Positions 1-7,267 of a DNA stretch of 17,018 bases are shown in pieces. The position numbers were made by a program, and so were the translations under genes. This DNA is from Chloroflexota bacterium (lineage in GTDB: Bacteria > Chloroflexota > Dehalococcoidia > SM23-28-2 > RBG-16-64-32). The notes under the pieces were generated by a model. The model searched no databases. It worked only from the letters and a program-made list of their open reading frames with translations, and was not told the DNA's origin. Where the stretch lies: contig JADFRV010000031.1 of NCBI GenBank assembly GCA_022561095.1, positions 1 through 17,018 on the forward strand, in the 5' to 3' direction. Every line of letters starts with the position of its first letter. Position 1 is the stretch's first letter.

Positions 1-9
1 GACGCTAGC

Positions 10-18
10 AGTATAGCA
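10..18 (-). promoter_or_regulatory. Possible extended -10 element reading off the left edge
   Basis: On the minus strand this reads TGC-TATACT, an extended -10 with five of six consensus bases. No clear -35 is visible, because the gltD-like gene ends just upstream. The predicted start point would lie within a few bases of the window edge, so any gene it serves is outside the window. The same GCTA-T/C-A core recurs before the genes at 7291 and 11557. Confidence 0.3.
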
Positions 19-35
19 TCTTGAGGTACGGCCGC

Positions 36-1475
36 TCAGGCGGCGGCCGACTTCATCTGGCGCAGGTAGCGGTCGATGGCGGCGGCGGCGCGCTTGGCGT
101 CGGCCAGGGCTGTGACGACGAGGTCGGCGCCGCGGACGCTGTCGCCGGCGGCGAAGACGCCGCTGCGGCTGCTCTGGCCGCTCTCGTCGGTGGCGACAGC
201 TCCCCCGTCGCTGGCCTCCAGGTCGGGCGTGGTCTGGAAGAGAAGCTTCTCCACCTTGTAGCCGATGGCGATGACGACGGTGTCGGCCTCCAGCTCGAAC
301 TCGGAGCCGATGACTGGGACTGGCTTGCGACGGCCCGACTCATCGGGCTCCCCCAGCTCCGCGCGCTGAAACCGGACTGCTTGCACGCAGTCGTTGTCGC
401 CCGCTACGAAGCGGATGGGGATGGTCAGGTAGTGGAAGAGGACGCCCTCCTCGTGTGCATGCTGGCGCTCCTCCTGGCGGCCGCCCATCTCGGCTTCGGT
501 GCGGCGGTAGGCGCAGACCACCTCGCCGGCGCCCGTGCGCAGGGCGGAGCGGACGCAGTCCATCGCCGTGTCGCCGCCGCCGATGACTACCACCCGCTTG
601 CCCGTCTCAATCGGCTTGCGGAGGTGGTTTGGCAGCTCCTCCGGCGGCAGGTTGGCGCGGACGAGGAACTCCGTGGCCATGTATATGCCTTCGAGGTCCT
701 GGCCGGGGACGTTCAGGCGATTGCCCTGGCCGGCGCCCTGGCCCAGGAATACGGCGTCGAAGCCCTGGTCGAACAGCTCGTCGATAGTCACGTCGTAGCC
801 CACGCGGACGTTGAACACGAACTGGACGCCCAACTGGTGCAGGTAGTCGACCTGGTCGTCGATGTGGCGTTTGTCCATCTTGAAGCCCGGTATGCCGTAG
901 CGGAGGACGCCGCCGGGCCTTGGCCAGGCCTCGAACAGCTTGACCCCGTGGCCAAGGAGCGCCAACTGCTCGGCGACGGCCAGGCCGGCGGGCCCGGAGC
1001 CGACTATGGCCACTCGCCTACCGGTGGGCGGCGGCAGCTGGGGGATGGGTCGCCCGCCCATGGCCTGCTGCTGGTCGGCGATGAACGCCTCCAGCTTGCC
1101 GATGGCGACAGGGATCGCGACCTTGCCGACGACGCAGTCGCCCTCGCATAGGGCCTCCTGGGGGCAGAGGCGACCGCACATGTCGGGCGCGGGGTTGGTG
1201 CTGCGGAAAACCTCGGCCGCGCCCAGGACGTCGCCCTCTTCCAGCTTGAGGAGAGCGCCGGGGATGTCGTTGTCTAGGGGGCAGGCCTTGATGCAGGGGG
1301 CAGCGGGGCACTGGATGCAGCGGGTGGCTTCCAGTTTGGCCGTTGCGAGGTCGTACCCCAGGTAGACCTCGTCCCAGTTCTTGACCCTCTCCTTGGGGTC
1401 CTGTTTGGGTACGGGCTGGAAGGGGATCTTCAGCCGCGCCTTGCGGTCTATCTTGGTCTCAGTGGTTTCGGTCAC
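36..1475 (-). CDS. gltD: GltD-like FeS/FAD NADPH oxidoreductase (glutamate synthase small-subunit family)
   Basis: Cytoplasmic electron-transfer flavoprotein of 479 residues, the usual length for glutamate synthase beta subunits. The N-terminal part carries two four-cysteine clusters (C53, C56, C61, C65 and C100, C104, C110, C114), as in the domain that binds two 4Fe-4S centres. An FAD-binding GSGPAG follows at 159-164, an NADPH-binding GGGDTA at 299-304, and a C-terminal AAGDSVRGAD at 442-451. The start is GTG, fixed by a GGAGAG ribosome site six bases upstream. In the family, this subunit passes NADPH electrons to GltB for glutamate synthesis. Close relatives include NfnB, SudA and other stand-alone NADPH-ferredoxin oxidoreductases. 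No gltB lies within the window, so the partner is unknown. It follows znuB by 83 bp on the same strand and might be read through from the zinc operon. Confidence 0.87.
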   Translation of the reverse strand: MTETTETKIDRKARLKIPFQPVPKQDPKERVKNWDEVYLGYDLATAKLEATRCIQCPAAPCIKACPLDNDIPGALLKLEEGDVLGAAEVFRSTNPAPDMCGRLCPQEALCEGDCVVGKVAIPVAIGKLEAFIADQQQAMGGRPIPQLPPPTGRRVAIVGSGPAGLAVAEQLALLGHGVKLFEAWPRPGGVLRYGIPGFKMDKRHIDDQVDYLHQLGVQFVFNVRVGYDVTIDELFDQGFDAVFLGQGAGQGNRLNVPGQDLEGIYMATEFLVRANLPPEELPNHLRKPIETGKRVVVIGGGDTAMDCVRSALRTGAGEVVCAYRRTEAEMGGRQEERQHAHEEGVLFHYLTIPIRFVAGDNDCVQAVRFQRAELGEPDESGRRKPVPVIGSEFELEADTVVIAIGYKVEKLLFQTTPDLEASDGGAVATDESGQSSRSGVFAAGDSVRGADLVVTALADAKRAAAAIDRYLRQMKSAAA

Positions 1476-1558
1476 CGCGATCTCTCCGTATCCATTCCAG
1501 AGAGTAAGACGCGGGTAAGCGCCAAAGTATTGCGCGCTCCACCCGGCAATTGAGTCCG

Positions 1559-2422
1559 TTAAGGGGATTCAGTGGGGGCGAAGCGGCGCTGCCAGAGGAG
1601 GCCGCGCCCGGGGGCGAACAGGAAGGCGAGGAAGAAGAAGCCGGTGGCGGTGAGGACGATGGCGGCGGAGGCGGAGACGTCGGCGTACCAGGCGATGTAG
1701 AGGCCGCCGAGGGCGGAGAGGGCGCCGACCAGCGCGCCGATCGCCATCATCGGGGGCAGACGCCGGGTGAGGAGCTGGGCGGTGGCGGGGGGCGCCACCA
1801 GCATCGCCAGGACAAGGACTATCCCCATCACCTGTAGGGCGATCACGACCGTGAGGCCGATGAGGGCCAGCAGGCCGTACTGCATAGCGGCCACGGGGAC
1901 GCCGGTGGCGGCCGCCATGGAGGGGTCGTAGGCGGTAAACAGCAACTCCTTGTAGAAGAGGGCGACGGCGATGAGGATGAAGCCGCCCAGGCCGACGGTG
2001 AGCCAGACGTCGGTCCAGCTTACTCCCAGGACGTTGCCGAAGACGAAGCTGAACAGGTCGACGACGTAGCCGCTCTGTGTGCTGACGATGAGGATGCCGA
2101 GGGCGAAGCCCGAGATGAATACGATACCGATGGCGGTATCGTAGCGGACGGAGCCGCGGCGGGCGATGAAGCCGATGGAGAGGGCGGTCAGGAGGGCGGC
2201 TACAGCGCCTCCCAGATGCAGGTTGAAGCCCAGCACGAAGGCGATGGCGACTCCCCCGAAGCTGGCGTGGGGGAGAGCGTCGCCGATGAACGCCATCCCC
2301 TTGAGGATGACGAAGCTGCCGACGACGGCCGCCACCACGCTAACCAAGACGGAGGCTATTAGGGCGCGCTGCATGAACTCAAACGTCCAGGGCTCGCGCA
2401 GGAGATCCAGCAGCTCGCTCAC
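1559..2422 (-). CDS. znuB: Zinc/manganese ABC transporter permease, ZnuB family
   Basis: Inner-membrane permease of a metal-uptake ABC transporter, 287 residues, normal for the ABC-3 family. It is hydrophobic almost throughout, with about eight membrane segments. Family-typical stretches include FIGDALPHASFGGVA near 45-59, which contains the cytoplasmic-loop and permease motif, and MGIVLVLAMLVAPPATAQLL near 199-218. The GTG start overlaps the znuC stop as GTGA, implying translational coupling. Substrate preference (Zn versus Mn) cannot be read from the permease. Zinc is favoured by the linked Fur-family gene with complete zinc-site cysteines. The gene ends the tightly coupled part of the operon. 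Confidence 0.9.
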   Translation of the reverse strand: MSELLDLLREPWTFEFMQRALIASVLVSVVAAVVGSFVILKGMAFIGDALPHASFGGVAIAFVLGFNLHLGGAVAALLTALSIGFIARRGSVRYDTAIGIVFISGFALGILIVSTQSGYVVDLFSFVFGNVLGVSWTDVWLTVGLGGFILIAVALFYKELLFTAYDPSMAAATGVPVAAMQYGLLALIGLTVVIALQVMGIVLVLAMLVAPPATAQLLTRRLPPMMAIGALVGALSALGGLYIAWYADVSASAAIVLTATGFFFLAFLFAPGRGLLWQRRFAPTESP

Positions 2423-3201
2423 GGGCCGACGAGTGTCCTTTCGCCGCCTGGCAGGACGAGGAGGTGGCGCTGGAAGGCGTCAGCCAGGAGCTGCTCCGTG
2501 AACACATCGCTCGGCCGGCCGAAGGCGACCACCTTGCGGTTGAGGAGGACGGCGTGGTCGAAGTTGGCGGCCACGCAGGAGAGGTCGTGGGTGGCCACGA
2601 ACAGGGTCTTGTCTTCTCTGCGCAGCTCCTCGAGGAGGCGGAGGAGGTCGTGCTGGGCGGTGGCGTCCAGCCCGGCCAGCGGCTCGTCCAGGAGTACGAG
2701 GTCGGCCTCCTGGGCCAGCGCCCGCGCGATCAGCATCCTTCTCTGCTCGCCTCCCGATAGCTCGCCGATGCGCCGTTGCGCCAGGTGCGCCAGGTGGACG
2801 CGCTCCAGGGCGGCCATGGCGATCTCGCGGTCTCTACGTCCGGGCCGGCGGATGAGGCCTACACGCCCGTAGCGGCCCATTAGGACCAGGTCCACGACGG
2901 TGATTGGGAAGCTCCAGTCCACCAGCTCTGACTGCGGCATGTACCCTATGTGGCCGCGGCCCGACCTTCCCGGCGGGCCGGAGATTCGCACCTCTCCCTG
3001 CCAGGGCTTGTGCAGGCCGAGCATCACCCGCAGGAGGGTTGACTTGCCGGAGCCGTTGGGCCCGACTAGTCCGGCCAGGCAGCCGCGCTCTACGGAGAAG
3101 GTGACGTCCTCCAGGGCGACGTGTCCGTTGTAGCCGGCGCTGAGGTTACGCACCTCCACCGCGGGGGCGAAGGCCGGTGAGTTGTCAGGCATGGGCGTCA
3201 T
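2419..3201 (-). CDS. znuC: Zinc/manganese ABC transporter ATPase, ZnuC family
   Basis: Cytoplasmic ATPase that powers the ZnuB permease, 260 residues. Walker A GPNGSGKST is at 47-55, the Q-loop glutamine at 90, the signature LSGGE at 148-152, Walker B LVLLDEP at 168-174 and the switch histidine at 205. The stretch SELVDWSFPITVVDLVLMGRYG after the Q-loop is typical of the Mn/Zn/Fe uptake branch. The ATG start overlaps the znuA stop as ATGA, and its stop overlaps the znuB start. A second in-frame ATG three codons later is an alternative start. Both give a complete domain. Confidence 0.92.
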   Translation of the reverse strand: MTPMPDNSPAFAPAVEVRNLSAGYNGHVALEDVTFSVERGCLAGLVGPNGSGKSTLLRVMLGLHKPWQGEVRISGPPGRSGRGHIGYMPQSELVDWSFPITVVDLVLMGRYGRVGLIRRPGRRDREIAMAALERVHLAHLAQRRIGELSGGEQRRMLIARALAQEADLVLLDEPLAGLDATAQHDLLRLLEELRREDKTLFVATHDLSCVAANFDHAVLLNRKVVAFGRPSDVFTEQLLADAFQRHLLVLPGGERTLVGP

Positions 3202-4109
3202 ACTCCTAAACAGCGGGCGAGCTCGTCCGCGTTGAAACGCATCATGTCAATGTAGGTCTGCACCTGGTCGTCCAGGGCATCGGAATACAGGGTGCAGACC
3301 TCGACGTCGGTGTCGGCGGCGGCCTGTTGGAGCACACTGGACTCGGCGCCCAGCTGGGGCTCCTCGAACACCGCTCCGATGTCCGCTTCCTCGATAGTCT
3401 CCTGCAACTCCGCGATGTCCGATGCGATGGACTCCTGGCCGGGGCTCACCGAAGCGACCGCCGCTACCTCAAGGCCCATGTAGTCAGCCATATAGCCGAA
3501 CGCATCGTGAGTCGTCACCAACTTGCGCCGCTCCGGCGGCAGGGCTGACAGTTTATCCTGAACGTACTCGTCCAGCTCATCAAGACGGGTGAGGTAGCCC
3601 TGGTAGTTCTGCTCGTACTTCGCGGCACCCTCGGGGTCGGTCTCCGTGAGGGCGTCGCGGATGATGCGAACGTACTCGCGGGCGTTGTCCACGCTCAGCC
3701 ATAGGTGGGGGTCAGTCTCGCGCAGGGTGGCGCCCGCGGCCGCAGCCTCCTGGGCGAGTTCTATGAGGGAGGCGGCGTTGGGCAGATTGGGCTCAATGAC
3801 GTTGAGGATCCCAGGTTCCAGATCGAAGCCGTTGGCGAAGGCGAGGTGCGCCTCCGTGACGCGCCGCACATCTTGGGGTGTGGGCTCGTAGGTGTGGGGG
3901 TCGGCCCCGGACGGCAGCAATGAGGAGACCTCCACGAGGTCGCCGCCGACCTGGTGCACGAAGTCTGCGAACAGGGGCAGGCTGACCACTACTTGAAGGC
4001 GGCCGTCGTCCTCGCTCGTCCGGCTGCCGCCGCAGGCGGCGAGCGCGAGGGCGGCGAGGAGGGCGGCGGCGACGGCGGCAGGGCGGAACACGGGTGGGGG
4101 CTGCCTCAC
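3198..4109 (-). CDS. znuA: Zinc-binding lipoprotein, ZnuA family (cluster A-I solute-binding protein)
   Basis: Extracytoplasmic metal receptor for the ZnuBC transporter, 303 residues. The reading frame stays open far upstream through the fur gene, but that part is low-complexity Arg/Pro shadow sequence. The real start is GTG at 4109, which overlaps the fur stop as GTGA and is followed at once by a signal peptide with lipobox LAAC (C26). The mature protein has the cluster A-I pattern. Likely metal ligands are H72 (GADPHTYEPT), H135 (DPHLW), H201 (THDAFGY) and an acidic residue near D277. The His/Asp-rich loop that many ZnuA proteins carry between the first two histidines is missing, so manganese cannot be excluded from the protein alone. 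A GTG seven codons further in is a less likely alternative start. Confidence 0.88.
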   Translation of the reverse strand: MRQPPPVFRPAAVAAALLAALALAACGGSRTSEDDGRLQVVVSLPLFADFVHQVGGDLVEVSSLLPSGADPHTYEPTPQDVRRVTEAHLAFANGFDLEPGILNVIEPNLPNAASLIELAQEAAAAGATLRETDPHLWLSVDNAREYVRIIRDALTETDPEGAAKYEQNYQGYLTRLDELDEYVQDKLSALPPERRKLVTTHDAFGYMADYMGLEVAAVASVSPGQESIASDIAELQETIEEADIGAVFEEPQLGAESSVLQQAAADTDVEVCTLYSDALDDQVQTYIDMMRFNADELARCLGV

Positions 4110-4540
4110 GCTTTGGCGGCCTGGGCTAGGGGGCTGCGACAGGAGGCGCAGCGGCCGTAGAACTCCAGCCAGTGGCCTTCGATCTCGTATTCGGTGGCCG
4201 CCGCCAGCTCCCGCACCAGATCGGCAACGGCGCACTCGTCCAGGTCCTGGACGTTGCCGCAGGAGACGCAGACCAGGTGGTGGTGATGGCCGCGGCGGCT
4301 GACGCGGTAGTGCAGGCTGCCGTCCTCCAGGAGGACGCGGCAGACGACGTCGAGGTCCGTGAGGAGGCGCATGGTGCGGAAGACGGTGGCGCGGCCTACG
4401 GCGCGGGCCTGGCGCATGATCTCCTCCACGGAGAAGTGGCCGCTCTGGGCGAGCACGGCGGCGATGACGGCCACGCGCGAGGGGGTGATCCTGTGGTCGA
4501 GCGCCTCCAGCTTGCGAATGACGGATTCTAGCTCGGACAT
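4106..4540 (-). CDS. zur: Fur-family metalloregulator, probably Zur
   Basis: DNA-binding metal sensor of 144 residues, a full-length Fur-family protein. The N-terminal winged-helix part contains HRITPSRVAVIAAVL near 16-30 and the recognition-helix region AVGRATVFRTMRLL near 47-60. A histidine cluster at 85-88 precedes two CxxC pairs, C91/C94 and C131/C134, which form the structural zinc site. It is the first gene of the operon and is joined to znuA by a GTGA overlap, so the product most likely represses its own zinc-uptake operon. Zur is inferred from this context; Fur, Mur or PerR cannot be ruled out from sequence alone. The ATG has only a weak ribosome site (AGG about 12 bases upstream). 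Confidence 0.88.
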   Translation of the reverse strand: MSELESVIRKLEALDHRITPSRVAVIAAVLAQSGHFSVEEIMRQARAVGRATVFRTMRLLTDLDVVCRVLLEDGSLHYRVSRRGHHHHLVCVSCGNVQDLDECAVADLVRELAAATEYEIEGHWLEFYGRCASCRSPLAQAAKA

Positions 4541-4546
4541 TAAAAT

Positions 4547-4575
4547 GATACCTGGTCTCAGTGAGACATAGTATC
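4547..4575. promoter_or_regulatory. 29-bp palindrome, candidate Zur/Fur-family operator
   Basis: The plus strand reads GATAC-ctg-GTCTCA-G-TGAGAC-ata-GTATC: eleven of fourteen base pairs are symmetric around one central base, in an inner 6-1-6 and an outer 5-bp repeat. It covers the -10 element, start point and early leader of the regulator's own operon, the usual place for an autorepression site. That a Fur-family dimer binds here is inference. The sequence does not match the textbook AT-rich Fur or Zur boxes closely. Confidence 0.55.
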
Positions 4576-4598
4576 GTCTGTAGCCGTATGATTGTCAA
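4570..4598 (-). promoter_or_regulatory. Sigma-70-type promoter of the zur-znuACB operon
   Basis: On the minus strand a perfect -35 TTGACA (4598-4593) is followed after exactly 17 bases by GATACT (4575-4570), which matches four of six consensus -10 bases. The predicted start lies near 4563, giving a leader of about 23 bases before the ATG at 4540. It sits just after the anti-sigma stop, so the operon has its own promoter. Confidence 0.65.
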
Positions 4599-4625
4599 GC
4601 GGCAGGACAGGGAAAAGCGGCTGAA

Positions 4626-5450
4626 CTATTGCTCGAATTCGGCGAGCAGGAACATCTCGCCCGGCTCCCGCGCGTCGACGTGCTCGACGCTGACGCCAAT
4701 GGCGACCGGAAGCTCAGGTAGGTCTTCCAGGTCCATTGTGAGCTGGCCGATGCCGTCCCAGGTCTGGAAGCTGCCCGCTTCATAGCTGTGATCCTGGGTC
4801 AGGAACCATACCTTGTATTCCTGTCCCTCTTGCAGGGCCGGCAGGTTGTTACAGAGGAGTGCGCCTGTCCCGGTGGAGTCGCTCGAATGGTAGACAGCAC
4901 CAGCCGAGGTGGTGTGGTCGGTGGCGTCAAGCCTCACCTCCTGGACATCGGGAGCGGCGAGAACGGCCATAATCTGTTGCTGCTCCGTTAGCCGTTCGGT
5001 GGCGGTTTCGACCTCGGTCGATATGAGCTGCTGCTGCTCCGTCAGCCGTTCCCCTGTGTCCTCAATCACGGCAATAAGCTGGTCGTTCTCGTCGCGCAGG
5101 TCGTCTACCTCCGCCTGCAGGAAGAAGGCGAAGGTGAGGGAGGCGACGGCCGCGGCGGTTACGATGCCGGCGCCGACCGGCCAGAGCCCGCGCACAAGCT
5201 GCATGAGGTTCGGTACGCCGAGACGCTCTCCTCGTTCGGTCTCGGCGACGATGCGGTTGCGGAGTGATGCGGGAGCGCGCTGGAAGGCGGTGGAGAGGGC
5301 GATGGCTGCTGCTGCCTGCTGGGCTTCGTTGAGGGAGGACCAGCAGCGCACACAGTCGGCCACGTGCTCTTCCAAACGGGCGGCCTCATCGGCTTCGGCG
5401 GCGCCCAGGGCGTAGGCGTCCAGAAGCTCCCCGACCTGATCGCAGTCCAT
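4626..5450 (-). CDS. RskA-type membrane anti-sigma factor with zinc-finger motif
   Basis: Holds the adjacent ECF sigma factor inactive at the membrane until a signal triggers release. The protein has 274 residues. An N-terminal anti-sigma domain has the zinc-binding motif H29-xxx-C33-xx-C36 (HVADCVRC). One membrane segment lies near 91-112, and a coiled-coil stalk runs from about 112 to 160. The C-terminal extracytoplasmic domain resembles the RskA C-terminal domain (EYKVWFLTQD, SYEAGSFQ, VAIGVSVEH). The stalk contains ERLTEQQQ twice, 18 residues apart. The ATG overlaps the sigma stop as TGATG, so the two are translationally coupled. RskA proteins are normally cleaved by regulated proteolysis; which protease acts here is not shown. 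Confidence 0.85.
   Translation of the reverse strand: MDCDQVGELLDAYALGAAEADEAARLEEHVADCVRCWSSLNEAQQAAAAIALSTAFQRAPASLRNRIVAETERGERLGVPNLMQLVRGLWPVGAGIVTAAAVASLTFAFFLQAEVDDLRDENDQLIAVIEDTGERLTEQQQLISTEVETATERLTEQQQIMAVLAAPDVQEVRLDATDHTTSAGAVYHSSDSTGTGALLCNNLPALQEGQEYKVWFLTQDHSYEAGSFQTWDGIGQLTMDLEDLPELPVAIGVSVEHVDAREPGEMFLLAEFEQ
4974..5051 (-). repeat. Direct repeat in the coiled-coil stalk of the anti-sigma gene
   Basis: Two 24-bp copies (4974-4997 and 5028-5051) differ at two positions and lie 54 bp apart. Both encode ERLTEQQQ in frame. The period is 18 codons, close to a multiple of the coiled-coil heptad. This looks like partial duplication within the stalk. Confidence 0.7.
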
Positions 5451-6055
5451 CAGATTCGCTCCGACCTCATCTCGGGCGCCAGCGCCGCCCGCAGCTTCTG
5501 CATTCCCAGCCGGATGCGCGTCTTGACTGTGCCCAGGGGTTGGTCCAGCCGGTCAGATATCTCCTGCTGGGTAAGCCCGCCGAAGTATGCTAGCTCGATG
5601 ACCTGGCGCTGCTCCGGGGGGAGCTCCGCCAGGGCGGCGCGGACGGTGCGGGCCTGCTCGGCCAGCTGGGCGTTGAGCGCCGGGTCATTAGCTTCTCCGG
5701 CCGGGAATTCCCGTTCTTGCTCCTCCGGGGAGGCCGTCTCGTGACGCAGGCGGCGGCCGCGGGACCGTATCTCGTCCACGGCGCGGTTGCGGGTCACTGA
5801 GATCAGCCAGGTGAGGAAGCGGCCGCGCTCGGCCACGTAGCTTTCGGGCTTCCGCCACAGGCGGACGAATATCTCCTGGGAGACGTCCTGTGCCAGGTGA
5901 GCATCTCGCAGGACCCGTAGAGAGGTTGAGTACACTAGATCACCGTACCTGTCGAATATAGCCTCAAAGGCGCGCTTGTCCTTGTGTAGGAGCCGCTGCA
6001 TGAGCTCTTCGTCACGAAGCTGCTTGTAGTCCGAGTCAGTAGATGGTACGTTCAC
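5450..6055 (-). CDS. ECF sigma factor, SigK-like
   Basis: Alternative RNA polymerase sigma factor of 201 residues. Region 2 runs from about 26 to 97 (YGDLVYSTSLRVLRD, DVSQEIFVRLWRKP, FLTWLISVTRNRAVDEIRSR). Region 4 covers about 140-192 (LPPEQRQVIELAYFGGLTQQ, GTVKTRIRLGMQKLR). No extra C-terminal domain is present. The GTG start is supported by AAGG six bases upstream. The next gene downstream is its RskA-like partner, overlapping by one base; this pairing is typical of SigK/RskA systems. The gene is divergent from an HtrA-like protease, so envelope stress is a plausible signal. Self-activation is common in this family, but no convincing ECF promoter was found in the 123-bp divergent region. 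Confidence 0.88.
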   Translation of the reverse strand: MNVPSTDSDYKQLRDEELMQRLLHKDKRAFEAIFDRYGDLVYSTSLRVLRDAHLAQDVSQEIFVRLWRKPESYVAERGRFLTWLISVTRNRAVDEIRSRGRRLRHETASPEEQEREFPAGEANDPALNAQLAEQARTVRAALAELPPEQRQVIELAYFGGLTQQEISDRLDQPLGTVKTRIRLGMQKLRAALAPEMRSERI

Positions 6056-6178
6056 GTGCGCCTTGTCAGATTTGTTCTCTACCGAGGAGTTGCCGATTTG
6101 GAATCCATTCTACACGGCGAAACCTCGCTCATGCACCCAGCGTTAAATACATTGGGGGTAGGTGAATAGGAGGTCCCG
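6056..6178. promoter_or_regulatory. Divergent regulatory region between sigma factor and htrA
   Basis: This 123-bp gap must hold promoters for both directions. On the plus strand it ends with AGGAGGT (6168-6174), a strong ribosome site for htrA. On the minus strand TAGAAT (6112-6107) could be a -10, without a good -35. A small palindrome GAATCCATTC lies at 6101-6110. None of these promoters is certain. Confidence 0.4.
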
Positions 6179-7267
6179 GTGTTTCGTCCTTTGCCGGTTA
6201 GTCTTTCGGCGTTCATTCTTTCGCTAGCGATAGTCACCGCCGCCTGCGGCGGCGGCTCCGGCGAGTCCAGCGCTACGGCGACAGCTACGACGCCCTCGCC
6301 TACGCCGGAGGCGGAACGCCCGCCCGACGATGGGGAGGCGCTGTACGCGCCGGACGTGGTGGAGGAGCTGACGCCCTCGGTTGTGCACATCCTCAGCGAG
6401 GCGGCCACCCTGGACGTATTCGGACAGGTCACGCCGACGCGGGGGGTGGGTACTGGTTTCATCATCGATGAGGAGGGACATATCGTAACCAACAACCACG
6501 TCATCACGGTGGACGGCGGCGAGCCGGCCGAGCGGATCACGGTCACCCTGAGCGATGGTCGCCAATTCCAGGCGAGCATCGTCGGGCGGGATCCGCCAAA
6601 CGACCTGGCGGTGCTCCAGATCGATGCCGACGGCCTGGCGCCGGTGGAGCTGGGCAGCTCCGAAGCGCTTCAGGTGGGCGATGACGTACTGGCCATAGGT
6701 AACGCACTTGACCTCCCCGGCGGGCCGACGGTGACCAAGGGGGTGGTCAGCGCCAAGGGACGTTTTATCCAGCAGGCCGGGATAACGATCTCGGACGTGA
6801 TCCAGACGGATGCCTCCATCAACCCGGGGAACTCCGGTGGGCCTCTGGTGAACAGGTTCGGCCAGGTTGTGGGAATCACCACCGCCGTGATCCGCGGCGA
6901 TGCCGAGGGGATCGGCCTGGTAATCTCCATCGATAACGCACGCCCCATAGTAGAGGAACTGATCGAAGAGGGGCGGGTGGAGCGAGGCCTACTGGGGGTG
7001 ACCATCACGGAGATTACGCCGTCTCTGGCGGAAAGCTTCGACCTGGCGGTGGACCGAGGCATCGGTTTGCGGGACGTGTCTGGTGGCGGTCCGGCTGATG
7101 AGGCTGGTCTGCAGCCTGGGGACATCATCGTTGAGCTGGGAGGCGAGGAGATTAGCAACTCGGGTGACCTGTTCAAGGTGCTGGCAGAGAACCGGGCCGG
7201 AGACACGGTCACCGTGGAGTTCTATCGCGATGGCAGCCTGGAGAGTACTGAGGTCACGCTGGACTAG
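6179..7267 (+). CDS. htrA: HtrA/DegP-like serine protease, lipoprotein, one PDZ domain
   Basis: Trypsin-like envelope protease of 362 residues that degrades misfolded exported proteins. The GTG start is fixed by AGGAGGT five bases upstream. A signal peptide ends in TAAC, with C23 the likely lipidation site. It is followed by a Ser/Thr/Pro-rich linker to about residue 50, so the protease is probably anchored to the outer face of the cytoplasmic membrane. The catalytic triad is H107 (TNNHVI), D142 (NDLAVLQI) and S219 (GNSGGPL). A single PDZ domain covers about 270-360 (GLLGV, ADEAGLQPGDIIVELGG). It is divergent from the sigma/RskA pair, which suggests shared stress control. Its stop codon lies inside a 10-bp inverted repeat that continues into the next gene. 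Confidence 0.92.
   Translation: MFRPLPVSLSAFILSLAIVTAACGGGSGESSATATATTPSPTPEAERPPDDGEALYAPDVVEELTPSVVHILSEAATLDVFGQVTPTRGVGTGFIIDEEGHIVTNNHVITVDGGEPAERITVTLSDGRQFQASIVGRDPPNDLAVLQIDADGLAPVELGSSEALQVGDDVLAIGNALDLPGGPTVTKGVVSAKGRFIQQAGITISDVIQTDASINPGNSGGPLVNRFGQVVGITTAVIRGDAEGIGLVISIDNARPIVEELIEEGRVERGLLGVTITEITPSLAESFDLAVDRGIGLRDVSGGGPADEAGLQPGDIIVELGGEEISNSGDLFKVLAENRAGDTVTVEFYRDGSLESTEVTLD

Noticed and set aside
21..1151. Long open frame (376 codons) antisense to gltD
   Set aside because: Composition is Ala/Gly/Val-rich shadow sequence, and the opposite strand encodes intact FeS, FAD and NADPH motifs.
1490..1497. Octamer GAATGGAT on the minus strand upstream of both gltD and the sigma gene (also 6103-6110) as a shared promoter box
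   Set aside because: Distances to the start codons differ (about 14 and 47 bases), no partner element is seen, and an 8-mer match can arise by chance.
4110..4598. N-terminal extension of the znuA frame across fur
   Set aside because: Arg/Pro-rich with no domain, overlaps the entire fur gene, and a GTG with lipoprotein signal lies exactly at the fur stop.
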